A DNA stretch of 64,000 nucleotides from Serinicoccus kebangsaanensis. GTDB lineage: Bacteria > Actinomycetota > Actinomycetes > Actinomycetales > Dermatophilaceae. Of this stretch, positions 9,637-17,967 are shown in pieces; within the stretch, counting starts at the first letter, position 1; every line of letters starts with the position of its first letter. Both the position numbers and the translations under genes were made by a program. The stretch lies in NCBI RefSeq assembly GCF_008919445.1, contig NZ_VSLG01000007.1, positions 87,304-151,303 of the forward strand, in the 5' to 3' direction. The notes under the pieces were generated by a model. It saw only the letters and a list, made by a program, of their open reading frames with translations, was not told where the DNA came from and did no database searches.

Positions 9637-9666
9637 ATGATAGCGCTTTTCCCTGCGACCGGGAAA
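9637..9666 (-). promoter_or_regulatory. lsr2 promoter region with inverted repeat
   Basis: On the minus strand a good -10, TATCAT (9637-9642), has just upstream the inverted repeat TTTCCC-N7-GGGAAA (9648-9666), where a -35 would sit. The stretch 9588-9754 is AT-rich for this genome. A repressor or activator site is plausible; the -35 itself is poor. Confidence 0.45.
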
Positions 9667-9754
9667 CCGGTTCTCAATGGTGGTGCAGGTCACAGAACAA
9701 TCACGAAGATTCTGCCGGCGACCCGGGATCGACACCGCTGTGCGCCGCGTCGAG

Positions 9755-9955
9755 TCACGGCGTGGGCTCGTGCGGAGCCGACTCCTCAGCGGCGTCCTGC
9801 CGGCCGTCCTCGGCCAGCTCGGCTGCCCGGAGGGCGGCGCGCTCGCGGCGGTCTCCCTCGACCATGTGCTTCATGACGACGTAGAACAGGTAGAGCAGCC
9901 CCGCGGACGGGAGCAGCGCCGCCAGGATCATCCACCCCTCGTGCAGCCAGCCCAT
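9755..9955 (-). CDS. Small single-span membrane protein coupled to lysS
   Basis: The product is 66 residues, with one hydrophobic segment (about 8-28, MILAALLPSAGLLYLFYVVM) and then a charged cytoplasmic-type tail (DRRERAALRAAELAEDG). I do not recognise a characterised family. Its ATG overlaps the lysS stop by one base (TGATG), so translation is probably coupled to lysS. Function unknown. Confidence 0.65.
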   Translation of the reverse strand: MGWLHEGWMILAALLPSAGLLYLFYVVMKHMVEGDRRERAALRAAELAEDGRQDAAEESAPHEPTP

Positions 9956-11457
9956 CAGGCCTCCGGCTTGAGGAAGGGAAAGAGGATGGTCTCCCGGATG
10001 CCCTTGCCGGTCAGCAGCATGAGCACACGGTCCAGGCCCATCCCCAGACCACCCATCGGGGGCGCGGCATACTCCAGCGCTCGCAGGAAGTCCTCGTCCA
10101 GCTGCATCGCGTCGGCGTCGCCGCCGGCCGCGAGCAGCGACTGCTCGGTCAGCCGCGCCCGCTGGATCTCCGGGTCGACCAGCTCGGAGAAGGCGGTCCC
10201 CCGCTCGACCCCACCGATGACGAGGTCCCACGCCTCGATCAGGCCCGGCGTCTCGCGGTGCGGCCGGGCCAGCGGCTGGGCGATCGCGGGATAGTCGCAG
10301 ACGAAGGTCGGCTGGACGAGCGTCGGCTCGACGACGTCGCCGAAGATCTCCATCGCGATCTTGTCCGCGCCCCACCCCGGGGCGACGGGCACGTCGAGCG
10401 CGGCCGCGAGCTCGGCCAGCTCCTCCACGGACGAGTGCACGCCGACGGGTCGTCCGACCGCGTCCGACAGACCCTCGTAGAAGGGCAGCCAACGCCATTC
10501 CGCGTCGAGGTCGATGACACCCGCAGGGCTCTCGAGGGTGCGGCCACCCAGCTCGTCGGCGGCCGCCAGGATCATTCGCCGCATGAGATCGGCCATGGTG
10601 AACTGATCACCGTAGGCCTGGTAGCACTCCAGCATGGTGAATTCCGGGGAATGGGTGGAGTCAATGCCTTCGTTGCGGAATATCCGACCGATCTCGTAGA
10701 CCCGGTCCACACCGCCGACGACGGCCCGCTTGAGATAGAGCTCCAGCGCGATGCGCATCGACATCGGAAGGTCGAAGGCATTCAGGTGGGTGTTGAAGGG
10801 CCGGGCGTTGGCTCCGCCGTGGATCGCCTGGAGGACCGGGGTCTCGACCTCGAGGTAGCCGTCCGCCTCGAGGACGCGGCGCAGCGCCCGGGTCATCGCC
10901 GCACGGTCCGCCACCATCTGCCGGGCCTCGTCGCGCACGATCAGGTCGACGTAGCGCTGGCGGACCCGCTGCTCCTCGGACAGGTCCTTGTGCAGCACCG
11001 GGAGCGGCCGCAGCGCCTTGGCGGCCATCTCCCACCTGCTCGCCATGACGGACAGCTCGCCGCGTCGTGAGCTGATCACCCGACCCTCGACGAAGACGTG
11101 GTCCCCCAGGTCCACCCAGCTCTTCCACCGGTCCAGCGACTCCTGCCCGACCTCGGCCAGCGAGATCATGGCCTGCAACCGGGTGCCGTCACCGGCCTGC
11201 AACGAGGCGAAGCAGAGCTTGCCGGTGTTGCGGACGAAGACCACGCGACCGGCGACCCCGACCACGTCCTGCGTCTCCTCACCGGTCTCGAGGCCGCCCC
11301 ACTGCTCCCGCACCTGCGGCAGCGTGTGGGTGACCGGCAGGTGCACGGGGTAGGGGTCGACCCCGGCGTCCAGCATGGCCTGGCGCTTGCCCTGGCGGAC
11401 CGCGATCTGCTCGGGCAGGTCGGTCTCGGGGACGGTCAGGGCACGGGGATCGCTCAC
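9955..11457 (-). CDS. lysS: Lysyl-tRNA synthetase, class II
   Basis: Charges tRNA-Lys with lysine. The 500-residue enzyme has the N-terminal anticodon-binding OB fold (GVAGRVVFVRNTGKLCFASLQ) and the class II catalytic core. Motif 2 is at FRNEGIDSTHSPEFTMLE, and motif 3 is GLGMGLDRVLMLLTG near the C-terminus. The start is GTG 11457 (reading VSDPRALTVP); a long in-frame upstream extension lacks homology. The ribosome-binding site abuts the GTG very closely, so the exact start is a little uncertain. A small membrane protein gene is coupled downstream. Confidence 0.96.
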   Translation of the reverse strand: MSDPRALTVPETDLPEQIAVRQGKRQAMLDAGVDPYPVHLPVTHTLPQVREQWGGLETGEETQDVVGVAGRVVFVRNTGKLCFASLQAGDGTRLQAMISLAEVGQESLDRWKSWVDLGDHVFVEGRVISSRRGELSVMASRWEMAAKALRPLPVLHKDLSEEQRVRQRYVDLIVRDEARQMVADRAAMTRALRRVLEADGYLEVETPVLQAIHGGANARPFNTHLNAFDLPMSMRIALELYLKRAVVGGVDRVYEIGRIFRNEGIDSTHSPEFTMLECYQAYGDQFTMADLMRRMILAAADELGGRTLESPAGVIDLDAEWRWLPFYEGLSDAVGRPVGVHSSVEELAELAAALDVPVAPGWGADKIAMEIFGDVVEPTLVQPTFVCDYPAIAQPLARPHRETPGLIEAWDLVIGGVERGTAFSELVDPEIQRARLTEQSLLAAGGDADAMQLDEDFLRALEYAAPPMGGLGMGLDRVLMLLTGKGIRETILFPFLKPEA

Positions 11458-11482
11458 CCTCCCAGCGTAGTCGGCCGCAGAC

Positions 11483-11521
11483 GCCGGCCCGGCACCGTGT
11501 GGGTCCGGGTGCCGGGCCGGC
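11483..11521. terminator. Terminator of the alkA-ogt operon
   Basis: A perfect 14-bp stem, GCCGGCCCGGCACC (11483-11496) with GGTGCCGGGCCGGC (11508-11521), and an 11-nt loop lie 8 bp beyond the ogt stop and just upstream of lysS. Confidence 0.85.
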
Positions 11522-11528
11522 CGCCTGG

Positions 11529-12032
11529 TCAGGAGAAGAGGGACGGGGCGGTGGCCCGGCTCTCCAGGTCGAGCAACGCCTGCTTGCGCTGGACTCCGCC
11601 GCCGTAGCCGGTGATGTCCCCGCTGCTGCCGATCACCCGGTGGCAGGGCACGACGATGGAGATCGGGTTGCGCCCGTTGGCCAGCCCGACCGCCCGCGAG
11701 GCTCCCGGCTGCCCCAGGGCCTGTGCCAGCTGGCCGTAGGACCAGGTCTGGCCGTAGGGGATCGTGCGCAGCAGGTCCCAGACGCGGCGCTGGAAGTCGG
11801 TGCCGACCGACGCCAGCGGCAGGTCGAAGTCGGTGCGCACCCCGGCGAAGTAGTCGGCGAGCTGACGCGAGGCCTGGACCAGCACGTCGGGCGCCTCGCC
11901 CTCGCCGACCTCCTCGCCGAGGTCGTCCGGCGCGTGCCGGTGCTCGGTGAAGTAGACGCCGGTCAGGTGCTCCCCGTCGCTGGTCAGACGGAGCGGTCCG
12001 AGCGGCGAGTCGATCATCAGGTGGACGGTCAT
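11529..12032 (-). CDS. ogt: Methylated-DNA-[protein]-cysteine S-methyltransferase
   Basis: Suicide enzyme that moves the methyl group from O6-methylguanine to its own cysteine. The 167-residue protein has the N-terminal ribonuclease-like domain and the C-terminal DNA-binding domain with helix-turn-helix (SYGQLAQALGQPGASRAVGLA), the Asn hinge (NGRNPI) and the active-site motif PCHRVI. Its ATG overlaps the stop of the upstream ada/alkA gene (ATGA), so the two are one alkylation-repair operon. Confidence 0.95.
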   Translation of the reverse strand: MTVHLMIDSPLGPLRLTSDGEHLTGVYFTEHRHAPDDLGEEVGEGEAPDVLVQASRQLADYFAGVRTDFDLPLASVGTDFQRRVWDLLRTIPYGQTWSYGQLAQALGQPGASRAVGLANGRNPISIVVPCHRVIGSSGDITGYGGGVQRKQALLDLESRATAPSLFS

Positions 12033-13645
12033 GCTGTCTCCTCGGGTTGTCGGGTATGCCGGGCACGACGTGTGCTCGGCGTGCCGGAGGCGGGTCGGTC
12101 GGCCGGGAGGTCGGCCGCGGCATGGTCGGAGGCCGCCCAGAGCAGGGCGGCGGCGTAGCCGCGCCAGGGGGTCCAGCGGGTGGCGTGCGCGACGAGGTCA
12201 CGTCCGGACGGCAGCCCCAGCCTCGCCGCGGTGCTGGCGATGCCGAGGTCGGTCGCGGGGAAGGCGTCCGGGTCCCCCAGGCCGCGCAGCAGCACCATCT
12301 CTGCGGTCCAGGGCCCGACGCCGGGGAGGGTCAGCAGGCGCTCGCGCGCCTGCTGCCAGTCCGCCCCGGGACCGAGGTCCAGGTCCCCGGCGGCGAGGAC
12401 GGCCGCCACGGTCCGCAGCGTCCGCCGACGTGAGGCGGGCATGCCCGGGAGGGCGTCCTCGGCGGCGTCGACGATCTGCGCCGACGTGGGGAACAGGTGC
12501 GTGACCGTGCCGGACAGCGGCTCCGGGAGCGGCGCGCCGAGCGCCTGCACGAGCCGCCCGGTCAGGGTGCCGGCGGCCACGGTCGACACCTGCTGGCTGA
12601 GGACGACCCGCAGCGCCAGCTCCTCGGGGTCGGGGGTCCCGGGCAGCCGCACCCCGGGATGCGTCGCGACCACCGCCGTCAGGGCGGGGTCGCCGGCGAG
12701 GTGGTCGTCCACGGCGGCCGGGTCGGCGTCCAGGTCCAGCAGCCGCCGGCACCGCTCGATCGCCGCGCCCAGGTCACCCACGTCGGTGAGCCTGAGGGTG
12801 AGGTGCACGTGGCGCTCGTCGGCGGCGCCCGGCTGCAGCTCGATCACCGCGGGTCCGGCGGGGAGCCGCACGGAGCGGACCAGGGCGCCGTCCACCCAGG
12901 ACTCCACGCCGGGCACGGCGGTCGCGGCCAGGTGCCCGAACAGGCTGGGCACGTGCAACGGGGCCCGGAACGGCAGCCGGAGCGACAAGGTGGTGGGAGC
13001 GCCCGGGGGCACCCCGGCGCGGAGCAGGTCCGGCGTCGACGCCGGGCCGCCGTGGCGCGCTCCCGCACCCCGCGCCCCGGACCGGAGCGCGGACGGCGTG
13101 ACGGCATACACGTCCTGTACCGTGGCGTTGAACGACCGGATGCTGGAGAAGCCGGCAGCGTGGGCGATCTCCGCCATGCTCAGCGTCGTGCCCTCCACCA
13201 GCAGCCGCGCGGCCTGGGCGCGCTGCGCGCGGGCCAGGGCGAGCGGACCCGCCCCGAGCTCGGCCCGCACCAGCCGCTCGAGCTGCCGGGTGCTGTAGCC
13301 CAGCTGCGCGGCGAGACCGCCCACCCCCTCCCGGTCCACGACGCCGTCGGCGATCAGGCGCACCGCCCGGGCCACCACGTCGCCGCGCACGTGCCACAGG
13401 GGAGAGCCGGGTGTGGCATCCGGCAGGCACCGCTTGCAGGCACGGAACCCCGCTCCCTGCGCCGCGGCGGCACTGGGGTAGAAGCGCATGTTGCGCACCT
13501 TCGGCGTGATCGCCGGGCAGCTGGGGCGGCAGTAGATCCTCGTGCTGAGGACGCCGGTCACGAACCACCCGTCGAACCGGGGGTCCTTGCTGCGCACGAG
13601 CGCCGCGCAGCGGTCGTGGTCGAGGTGGATGGCCGAGGTGCTCAC
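12029..13645 (-). CDS. alkA: Ada-like regulator fused to AlkA 3-methyladenine DNA glycosylase
   Basis: The three parts are all visible. An Ada-type metal-binding domain (about 1-75) has Cys ligands in YCRPSC and CKRC. An AraC-type helix-turn-helix (about 85-185) includes AEIAHAAGFSSIRSFNATV. A C-terminal AlkA glycosylase has LSQQVS, the helix-hairpin-helix LPGVGPWTAEM and the catalytic Asp in FPATDLGI. It should sense alkylation damage, activate transcription and excise alkylated bases. I use GTG 13645, which has a GGAG just upstream; GTG 13663 would add six residues. The stop overlaps the ogt start. Confidence 0.93.
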   Translation of the reverse strand: MSTSAIHLDHDRCAALVRSKDPRFDGWFVTGVLSTRIYCRPSCPAITPKVRNMRFYPSAAAAQGAGFRACKRCLPDATPGSPLWHVRGDVVARAVRLIADGVVDREGVGGLAAQLGYSTRQLERLVRAELGAGPLALARAQRAQAARLLVEGTTLSMAEIAHAAGFSSIRSFNATVQDVYAVTPSALRSGARGAGARHGGPASTPDLLRAGVPPGAPTTLSLRLPFRAPLHVPSLFGHLAATAVPGVESWVDGALVRSVRLPAGPAVIELQPGAADERHVHLTLRLTDVGDLGAAIERCRRLLDLDADPAAVDDHLAGDPALTAVVATHPGVRLPGTPDPEELALRVVLSQQVSTVAAGTLTGRLVQALGAPLPEPLSGTVTHLFPTSAQIVDAAEDALPGMPASRRRTLRTVAAVLAAGDLDLGPGADWQQARERLLTLPGVGPWTAEMVLLRGLGDPDAFPATDLGIASTAARLGLPSGRDLVAHATRWTPWRGYAAALLWAASDHAAADLPADRPASGTPSTRRARHTRQPEETA

Positions 13646-13694
13646 ATCTCCATGGTGCGGCACCGGCGGCCGGGGATCTAGCAGAAAAACGACA

Positions 13695-14819
13695 TCACGG
13701 CACGGGCTCCCCGGCGGACACCCGGTCCCGGACCCGACGTCGCTCGGCGAGGACGCCCATCTCGAAGGTCGTGGTGACGAGCAGCGTCAGGGCCACGAGC
13801 GGGAGGACGAAGAGGACCATCACCAGCTCGAAGCCCTGCAGCGCCTCGTGCCGGGTGGCGTTGAGGACGACGAAGGCGGTGTAGGCGGCATAGAGCAGGA
13901 CGAACAGCCCGCCCTCCCACCGCGCCACCGAGAAGCCGGTGAAGACGACCGGAGCCAGCGCCACGGCGGTGGCGATCATGAAGGGGATGTCGAGGGCGAT
14001 GGCGGGATGCGGCACGGGCAGACCACCCGAGGAGATGATCGCCGGGACCCCGAGGACCAGCCCGATGTTGGCGATGCAGCTCCCGACGACATTGCCCACG
14101 GCGAGGTCGCGCTGCCCGCGTGCTGCCGCGATGACCGAGGCCGCCAGCTCCGGCAGCGAGGTGCCGACGGCCACCACGGTCAGGCCCACCACCAGGCTGC
14201 TGATGCCCAGTCCCTCGGCGATGTTGACCGCACCCGTGACCAGGAGGTTGGCCCCGACGACCAGCAGGGCGACACCGCCCAGCACGAGGGCCAGGGCGAG
14301 CGGCACACCCATCGGCTCGCCGTCCCGCGGCGCCGGCGCGCGGCGCTTGCGCAGCTCCCGACGGTGCGCGCGTCGGCTCACCACGACGGTGACCACGGTG
14401 TGGGCGACCATCGCCCCGAGCAGCAGCAACCCCTCCAGGGTGGAGATCTGACCGTCGTGGGCCACGAGCAGCAGGGCGACCGACAGGCCCACCATGACCG
14501 GCACGTCGATCTTGATCAGCTGCTCGCGGACGGCCAGGGGGAGCACGAGGGCGGCGATGCCGAGGATGAGCAGCACGTTGGCGATGTTGGAGCCGACGAC
14601 GTTGCCGACCGCGAGATCGGGCTGGCCGTCGAGCACCGCCCCCACGGTGACCGCCAGCTCCGGGGCGGACGTCGCCACGGAGACGACCGTCAGGCCCACG
14701 ACCAGGGGGCTGATGCCCAACCGGGCGGCCAGGTTGCTCGCCCCGCGCACGAGCAGCTCCCCACCGCCCACGAGCAGGACCAGGCCACCGAGGATGCGGG
14801 CGAGATCGAGAAGGTCCAC
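13695..14819 (-). CDS. Calcium/sodium antiporter (YrbG / K-dependent exchanger family)
   Basis: This 374-residue membrane protein has about ten hydrophobic segments in two homologous halves. Each half carries the exchanger alpha-repeat: LTVVSVATSAPELAVTV with NVVGSNIANVLL, and LTVVAVGTSLPELAASV with NVVGSCIANIGL. A charged loop (RRAHRRELRKRR) separates the halves. It exchanges Ca2+ for Na+ or H+ across the cytoplasmic membrane. It is a single gene, with no obvious operon partner. Confidence 0.9.
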   Translation of the reverse strand: MDLLDLARILGGLVLLVGGGELLVRGASNLAARLGISPLVVGLTVVSVATSAPELAVTVGAVLDGQPDLAVGNVVGSNIANVLLILGIAALVLPLAVREQLIKIDVPVMVGLSVALLLVAHDGQISTLEGLLLLGAMVAHTVVTVVVSRRAHRRELRKRRAPAPRDGEPMGVPLALALVLGGVALLVVGANLLVTGAVNIAEGLGISSLVVGLTVVAVGTSLPELAASVIAAARGQRDLAVGNVVGSCIANIGLVLGVPAIISSGGLPVPHPAIALDIPFMIATAVALAPVVFTGFSVARWEGGLFVLLYAAYTAFVVLNATRHEALQGFELVMVLFVLPLVALTLLVTTTFEMGVLAERRRVRDRVSAGEPVP

Positions 14820-14875
14820 GACGGCACCCTACGGCCTCGGCTCGGCCGAGCCGGCGCCACCTGGACGGGCGCCGC

Positions 14876-15358
14876 TCACCCCTCGACGCGCAGCAGCAGC
14901 GCCTCCCGGACGCCGAGCACCCGCATGGCCAGCAGGTCCCCGACCCCCGCCCGGGCGGACACCGTGCCGGCCGGGACCACGTCGTCCGGGCCAGCGGTCA
15001 CGGCATACCGCCGGCCGTCGAGCTCCAGCTCGGCACGACCGGCGGCGAGGATGTTGCGGACCCAGTCGGTGCCCGGCCCGTAGGGCAGCATCACCGCGAA
15101 ACCGTCGGGGACGCGGGTCGCTCCCACCGGTGTCGCGTAGGCACGCCCGCTCACCCGTCCGGTGTGCCGCACCACGGCCCAGGGCGCGCCCGGCTGTCCG
15201 GCGGTCCGCAGGTTGCGCGGGTTCATGCTGCGTCGCTGCCAGGCCAGCAGCGGGCCGAGCAGGCGCGGGTCCCGCGTGCGGAACCCCCGCACCAGCGCCG
15301 CGGTGCCGAGCGCCCCGGCCCCCACGGCCACCACGGCGAGGCGGCGGGAGGTGCTCAT
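14876..15358 (-). CDS. Deazaflavin-dependent nitroreductase-like protein
   Basis: This 160-residue protein is of the F420/flavin-binding split-barrel family (Ddn-like). It has an N-terminal hydrophobic stretch (LAVVAVGAGALGTAALV) and then RNLRTAGQPGAPWAVVRHTGRVSGR, typical of the deazaflavin-binding start of the barrel, and LPYGPGTDWVRNILAAG. Family members reduce quinones or nitro compounds with F420H2; the substrate here is unknown. ATG 15358 overlaps the stop of the DUF4386 gene (ATGA), so both belong to the unit divergent from the TetR gene. Confidence 0.8.
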   Translation of the reverse strand: MSTSRRLAVVAVGAGALGTAALVRGFRTRDPRLLGPLLAWQRRSMNPRNLRTAGQPGAPWAVVRHTGRVSGRAYATPVGATRVPDGFAVMLPYGPGTDWVRNILAAGRAELELDGRRYAVTAGPDDVVPAGTVSARAGVGDLLAMRVLGVREALLLRVEG

Positions 15359-16065
15359 CGGCGACCACCGCGCGTGAGCAGCCAGCCGGCGAGGACGAGC
15401 TCTCCCACGGCGGCGCAGGCCGACACCACCGGGACCAGGCCGGTGGCGAGCGCGGCATCGGCTCCGAGGGCGGTGCGGACCACCCCGTCCACCGCGTAGG
15501 CCGTGGCGCCCAGACCCAGCAGCAGACCCAGCCAGGTCGGCAGCTGCGGGGCCCCGACGAAGGCCGCCGCCAGCACGGCCAGGTGGGTGGCGAAGACCAC
15601 GAGACCGAGCCGCCAGCAGGCGCTGAAGGCGGACGCGGCGAGCACGGCGGCCGGGGCGTCCCCGGTTGACGACGAGGCGGTCTCGACCGCCACCAGCAGC
15701 AGGGCGATCGCGACGACGAAGACCGCGACGTAGACCAGCCGCAGGGTGACCACGAGCGTGGCGAGCCCGGGGGCCGGCGTCGCCAGCACCCGCCCCAGCC
15801 CCCAGGCGACGACGACGTCGAGCACGGCGACGGTCAGGAGTCCGAGCACCCCGAGGCGCAACGCCGCCTCCTGCGCCGTGAGGGCCTGGGCGACGGCGGG
15901 GGCCTCCCCGGTCAGGGCCGACTGCACGACGAGGTTGGCCGGGATCGCCACCAGTGCCATGAGCAGCAGCGCCGCCCCCGTGACGACGGCTGCCCGACGC
16001 CCGGGAGGCCGCTGGTCCACGGCTGCGGTGGCGTCGGAGGCGGTGGTGCTGCGCGAGAGGGTCAT
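15355..16065 (-). CDS. DUF4386-family membrane protein
   Basis: The 236 residues show six or so hydrophobic segments, starting with GAALLLMALVAIPANLVV, and the overall pattern of DUF4386 proteins. No enzymatic motif is visible and the function is unknown. The ATG has an AAAGGA ribosome-binding site. The gene is first of a two-gene unit with the nitroreductase-like gene, and is divergent from the TetR gene across a 94-bp region holding a perfect palindrome (16104-16120). Control by that TetR protein is therefore likely. Confidence 0.75.
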   Translation of the reverse strand: MTLSRSTTASDATAAVDQRPPGRRAAVVTGAALLLMALVAIPANLVVQSALTGEAPAVAQALTAQEAALRLGVLGLLTVAVLDVVVAWGLGRVLATPAPGLATLVVTLRLVYVAVFVVAIALLLVAVETASSSTGDAPAAVLAASAFSACWRLGLVVFATHLAVLAAAFVGAPQLPTWLGLLLGLGATAYAVDGVVRTALGADAALATGLVPVVSACAAVGELVLAGWLLTRGGRR

Positions 16066-16103
16066 GGGTTCGTCCTTTCTCTCGCACGATCATGGCAGAA
16101 TGT

Positions 16104-16120
16104 TGTTTATCTTGTAAACA
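16104..16120. promoter_or_regulatory. Probable TetR operator in the divergent promoter
   Basis: TGTTTA-TCTTG-TAAACA is a perfect 6+6 palindrome with a 5-bp spacer, set in the only AT-rich stretch between the TetR gene and the DUF4386 gene. It lies about 40 bp from each start codon. Position, symmetry and size fit a TetR-family dimer site controlling both directions. Confidence 0.7.
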
Positions 16121-16159
16121 CCATCTTTCCTCTAGGCTGCCGAGCGAAAGGAGACCGGC

Positions 16160-16894
16160 ATGCCACGCACCCGCGCCGGCCGTGCGCCGCTGACCCGCGA
16201 CCGGGTGGTGGCCGCGGCCTCGGACGTCGCCGATGCCGTCGGGACGCAGCGGCTGACGATGCGCCTGGTGGCCGACCGGCTCGACGTGGAGGCGATGGCC
16301 CTCTACCGCCACGTGGCGGACAAGGACGACCTGCTCGACGCCCTGGCCGAGCGCGTCCTGGACCGGCTCAACGACGCGGCGGCGCAGCTGCCGGGGCCGG
16401 CGCCCGGGACGCCGTGGACCGCCGTGGCGCGGGAGCGGGTGCTCGTCGCCCGGGAGGTGCTCCTCCGGCACCCGTGGGCCCCGCGCCTGGTGCACGAGCG
16501 GGGGACCATGGGGCCGGCGACCCTGCGCTGGTTCGACGACCTGAGCGCGGTGCTCTTCACTGGGGGGTGCTCGGCGGACCTCGTGCACCACGCGATGCAC
16601 GCCCTCGGCACCAGGGCGATCGGCTACAACGCCGAGCTGCTCGACGTCACCCCCACCGGCGCGGAGCAGGACGGCGAGGAGATGCTCTCGGCGATGTCGG
16701 CCATGTCCGAGACCTATCCCGCGATCACCCGGATGGTCGCCGAGATCGCGCACGACGCCTCCACCACCCTCGGATGGTGCGACGACCAGGCCGAGTTCGA
16801 GTTCGGCCTCGACATCCTGCTGGAGGGCATCGAGCGGCGCCGCGCGGCCGGCGGGGACGGCCCGCCGTCGGGCGCCACGGGGCTGTCCCCGTGA
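16160..16894 (+). CDS. TetR/AcrR-family transcriptional regulator
   Basis: This 244-residue regulator has an N-terminal helix-turn-helix (about 15-60; RLTMRLVADRLDVEAMALYRHV) followed by a TetR-type ligand-binding domain with an EFEFGLDILLEGIE end, as in Tet-repressor-like C-domains. An AAGGAGA ribosome-binding site lies 5 bp before ATG 16160. The stop overlaps the GTG of the MidA-like gene (GTGA). It probably represses itself and the divergent DUF4386/nitroreductase pair, and by read-through may control midA-nuoD. The ligand is unknown. Confidence 0.9.
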   Translation: MPRTRAGRAPLTRDRVVAAASDVADAVGTQRLTMRLVADRLDVEAMALYRHVADKDDLLDALAERVLDRLNDAAAQLPGPAPGTPWTAVARERVLVAREVLLRHPWAPRLVHERGTMGPATLRWFDDLSAVLFTGGCSADLVHHAMHALGTRAIGYNAELLDVTPTGAEQDGEEMLSAMSAMSETYPAITRMVAEIAHDASTTLGWCDDQAEFEFGLDILLEGIERRRAAGGDGPPSGATGLSP

Positions 16895-17958
16895 CCCGGG
16901 CGGTGCCGTCACGCGGCGCCCGGGCGGCACCACGGGACTGGGACGAGGCGTGGCAGGAGGCGCTCTACGGTCCGGCCGGCTTCTACCGCCGCTCCGCGCC
17001 GGCGGCCCACTTCGCCACCTCGGCCCAGGGCATACCCGGATCCGGGCGGGTGCTGGCCGAGGCGATCGCCGGCCTGTGCGCGCGGCACGGATGCCGCACC
17101 GTCCTGGAAGTGGGTGCCGGACGGGGCGAGCTGCTGGGCCGGCTGCGCGAGGTCGACCCACGGCTGCGGCTCGTCGGCGTCGACGTGGTCCAGCGCCCGG
17201 AACAGGCACCGGTCGACGACTGGCTGGTCTCGCCCGGCGGCGGTCGGTTGCCGGAGGGGCTGCGCGACCTGCGGCAGACGCTCGTCCTCGCCCACGAGTG
17301 GCTCGACGTGGTGCCGTGCCCGGTGGTGCAGCGGGACGAGCAGCAGGTATGGCGTGCGGTCCAGGTGTCGGCAGCGGCGGACGGGACCTGGCGCGAGAGC
17401 ACCGGCGCACCCCTGTCGGGGCCGATGCTCGACTGGACGCGGCGGTGGCTCGGGCCGCAGGTGCAGCGGGCGGAGGTCGGCCTCTCCCGCGACCTGGCCC
17501 TCGCCGACCTGCTGGGCCGGGTCCGGTCCGGGCTGGTGGTCGCCGTCGACTACGGCCACACGGGCACCGAGCGGCCACCGCGGGGGACGCTGACCGGCTT
17601 CCGCGACGGCCGCGAGGTGGAGCCCGTGCCGGACGGCAGCTGCGACCTCACCGCGCACGTCGCCGTCGACGCGCTGGCCGCGTCCGCAGCCGCTCACCTC
17701 TCCCCGACCGGACCGGCCTCCGGGGAGGTGCCGACGACCCACCCCGCGGTCCGCCTCGCCACCCAGCGGGACCTGCTGCGCGACCTCCTCGGCGACCCGT
17801 CGACCCCCGTGCCGCACGACCTCGCGCGGCGGGACCCCCGGGCATACCTGGGCGCGGTGGCCCGCCGTGCGGCGCTGCAGGCGGTGACCAGCGGCACCCT
17901 CGGCGACTTCTGGTGGCTGATGGTCGCGGTCGACGGCGCGGGCAGTGCCGGGGCATAG
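16891..17958 (+). CDS. MidA/NDUFAF7-family SAM-dependent methyltransferase
   Basis: This 355-residue class I methyltransferase has motif I at VLEVGAGRGELLGRL (about residue 70), the acidic GVDVVQR, AHEWLDVVPC and the family-typical DYGHTG...RGTLTGFRDG and SCDLTAHVAVDAL segments. Mitochondrial NDUFAF7 (MidA) dimethylates an arginine of the NDUFS2 subunit during complex I assembly. The next gene here, 9 bp away, encodes the bacterial counterpart of NDUFS2, so a matching substrate is a strong inference. Compared with the longest family members the N-terminus is short. GTG 16891 overlaps the TetR stop. Confidence 0.82.
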   Translation: MTRAVPSRGARAAPRDWDEAWQEALYGPAGFYRRSAPAAHFATSAQGIPGSGRVLAEAIAGLCARHGCRTVLEVGAGRGELLGRLREVDPRLRLVGVDVVQRPEQAPVDDWLVSPGGGRLPEGLRDLRQTLVLAHEWLDVVPCPVVQRDEQQVWRAVQVSAAADGTWRESTGAPLSGPMLDWTRRWLGPQVQRAEVGLSRDLALADLLGRVRSGLVVAVDYGHTGTERPPRGTLTGFRDGREVEPVPDGSCDLTAHVAVDALAASAAAHLSPTGPASGEVPTTHPAVRLATQRDLLRDLLGDPSTPVPHDLARRDPRAYLGAVARRAALQAVTSGTLGDFWWLMVAVDGAGSAGA

Positions 17959-17967
17959 GGTGGCCGG

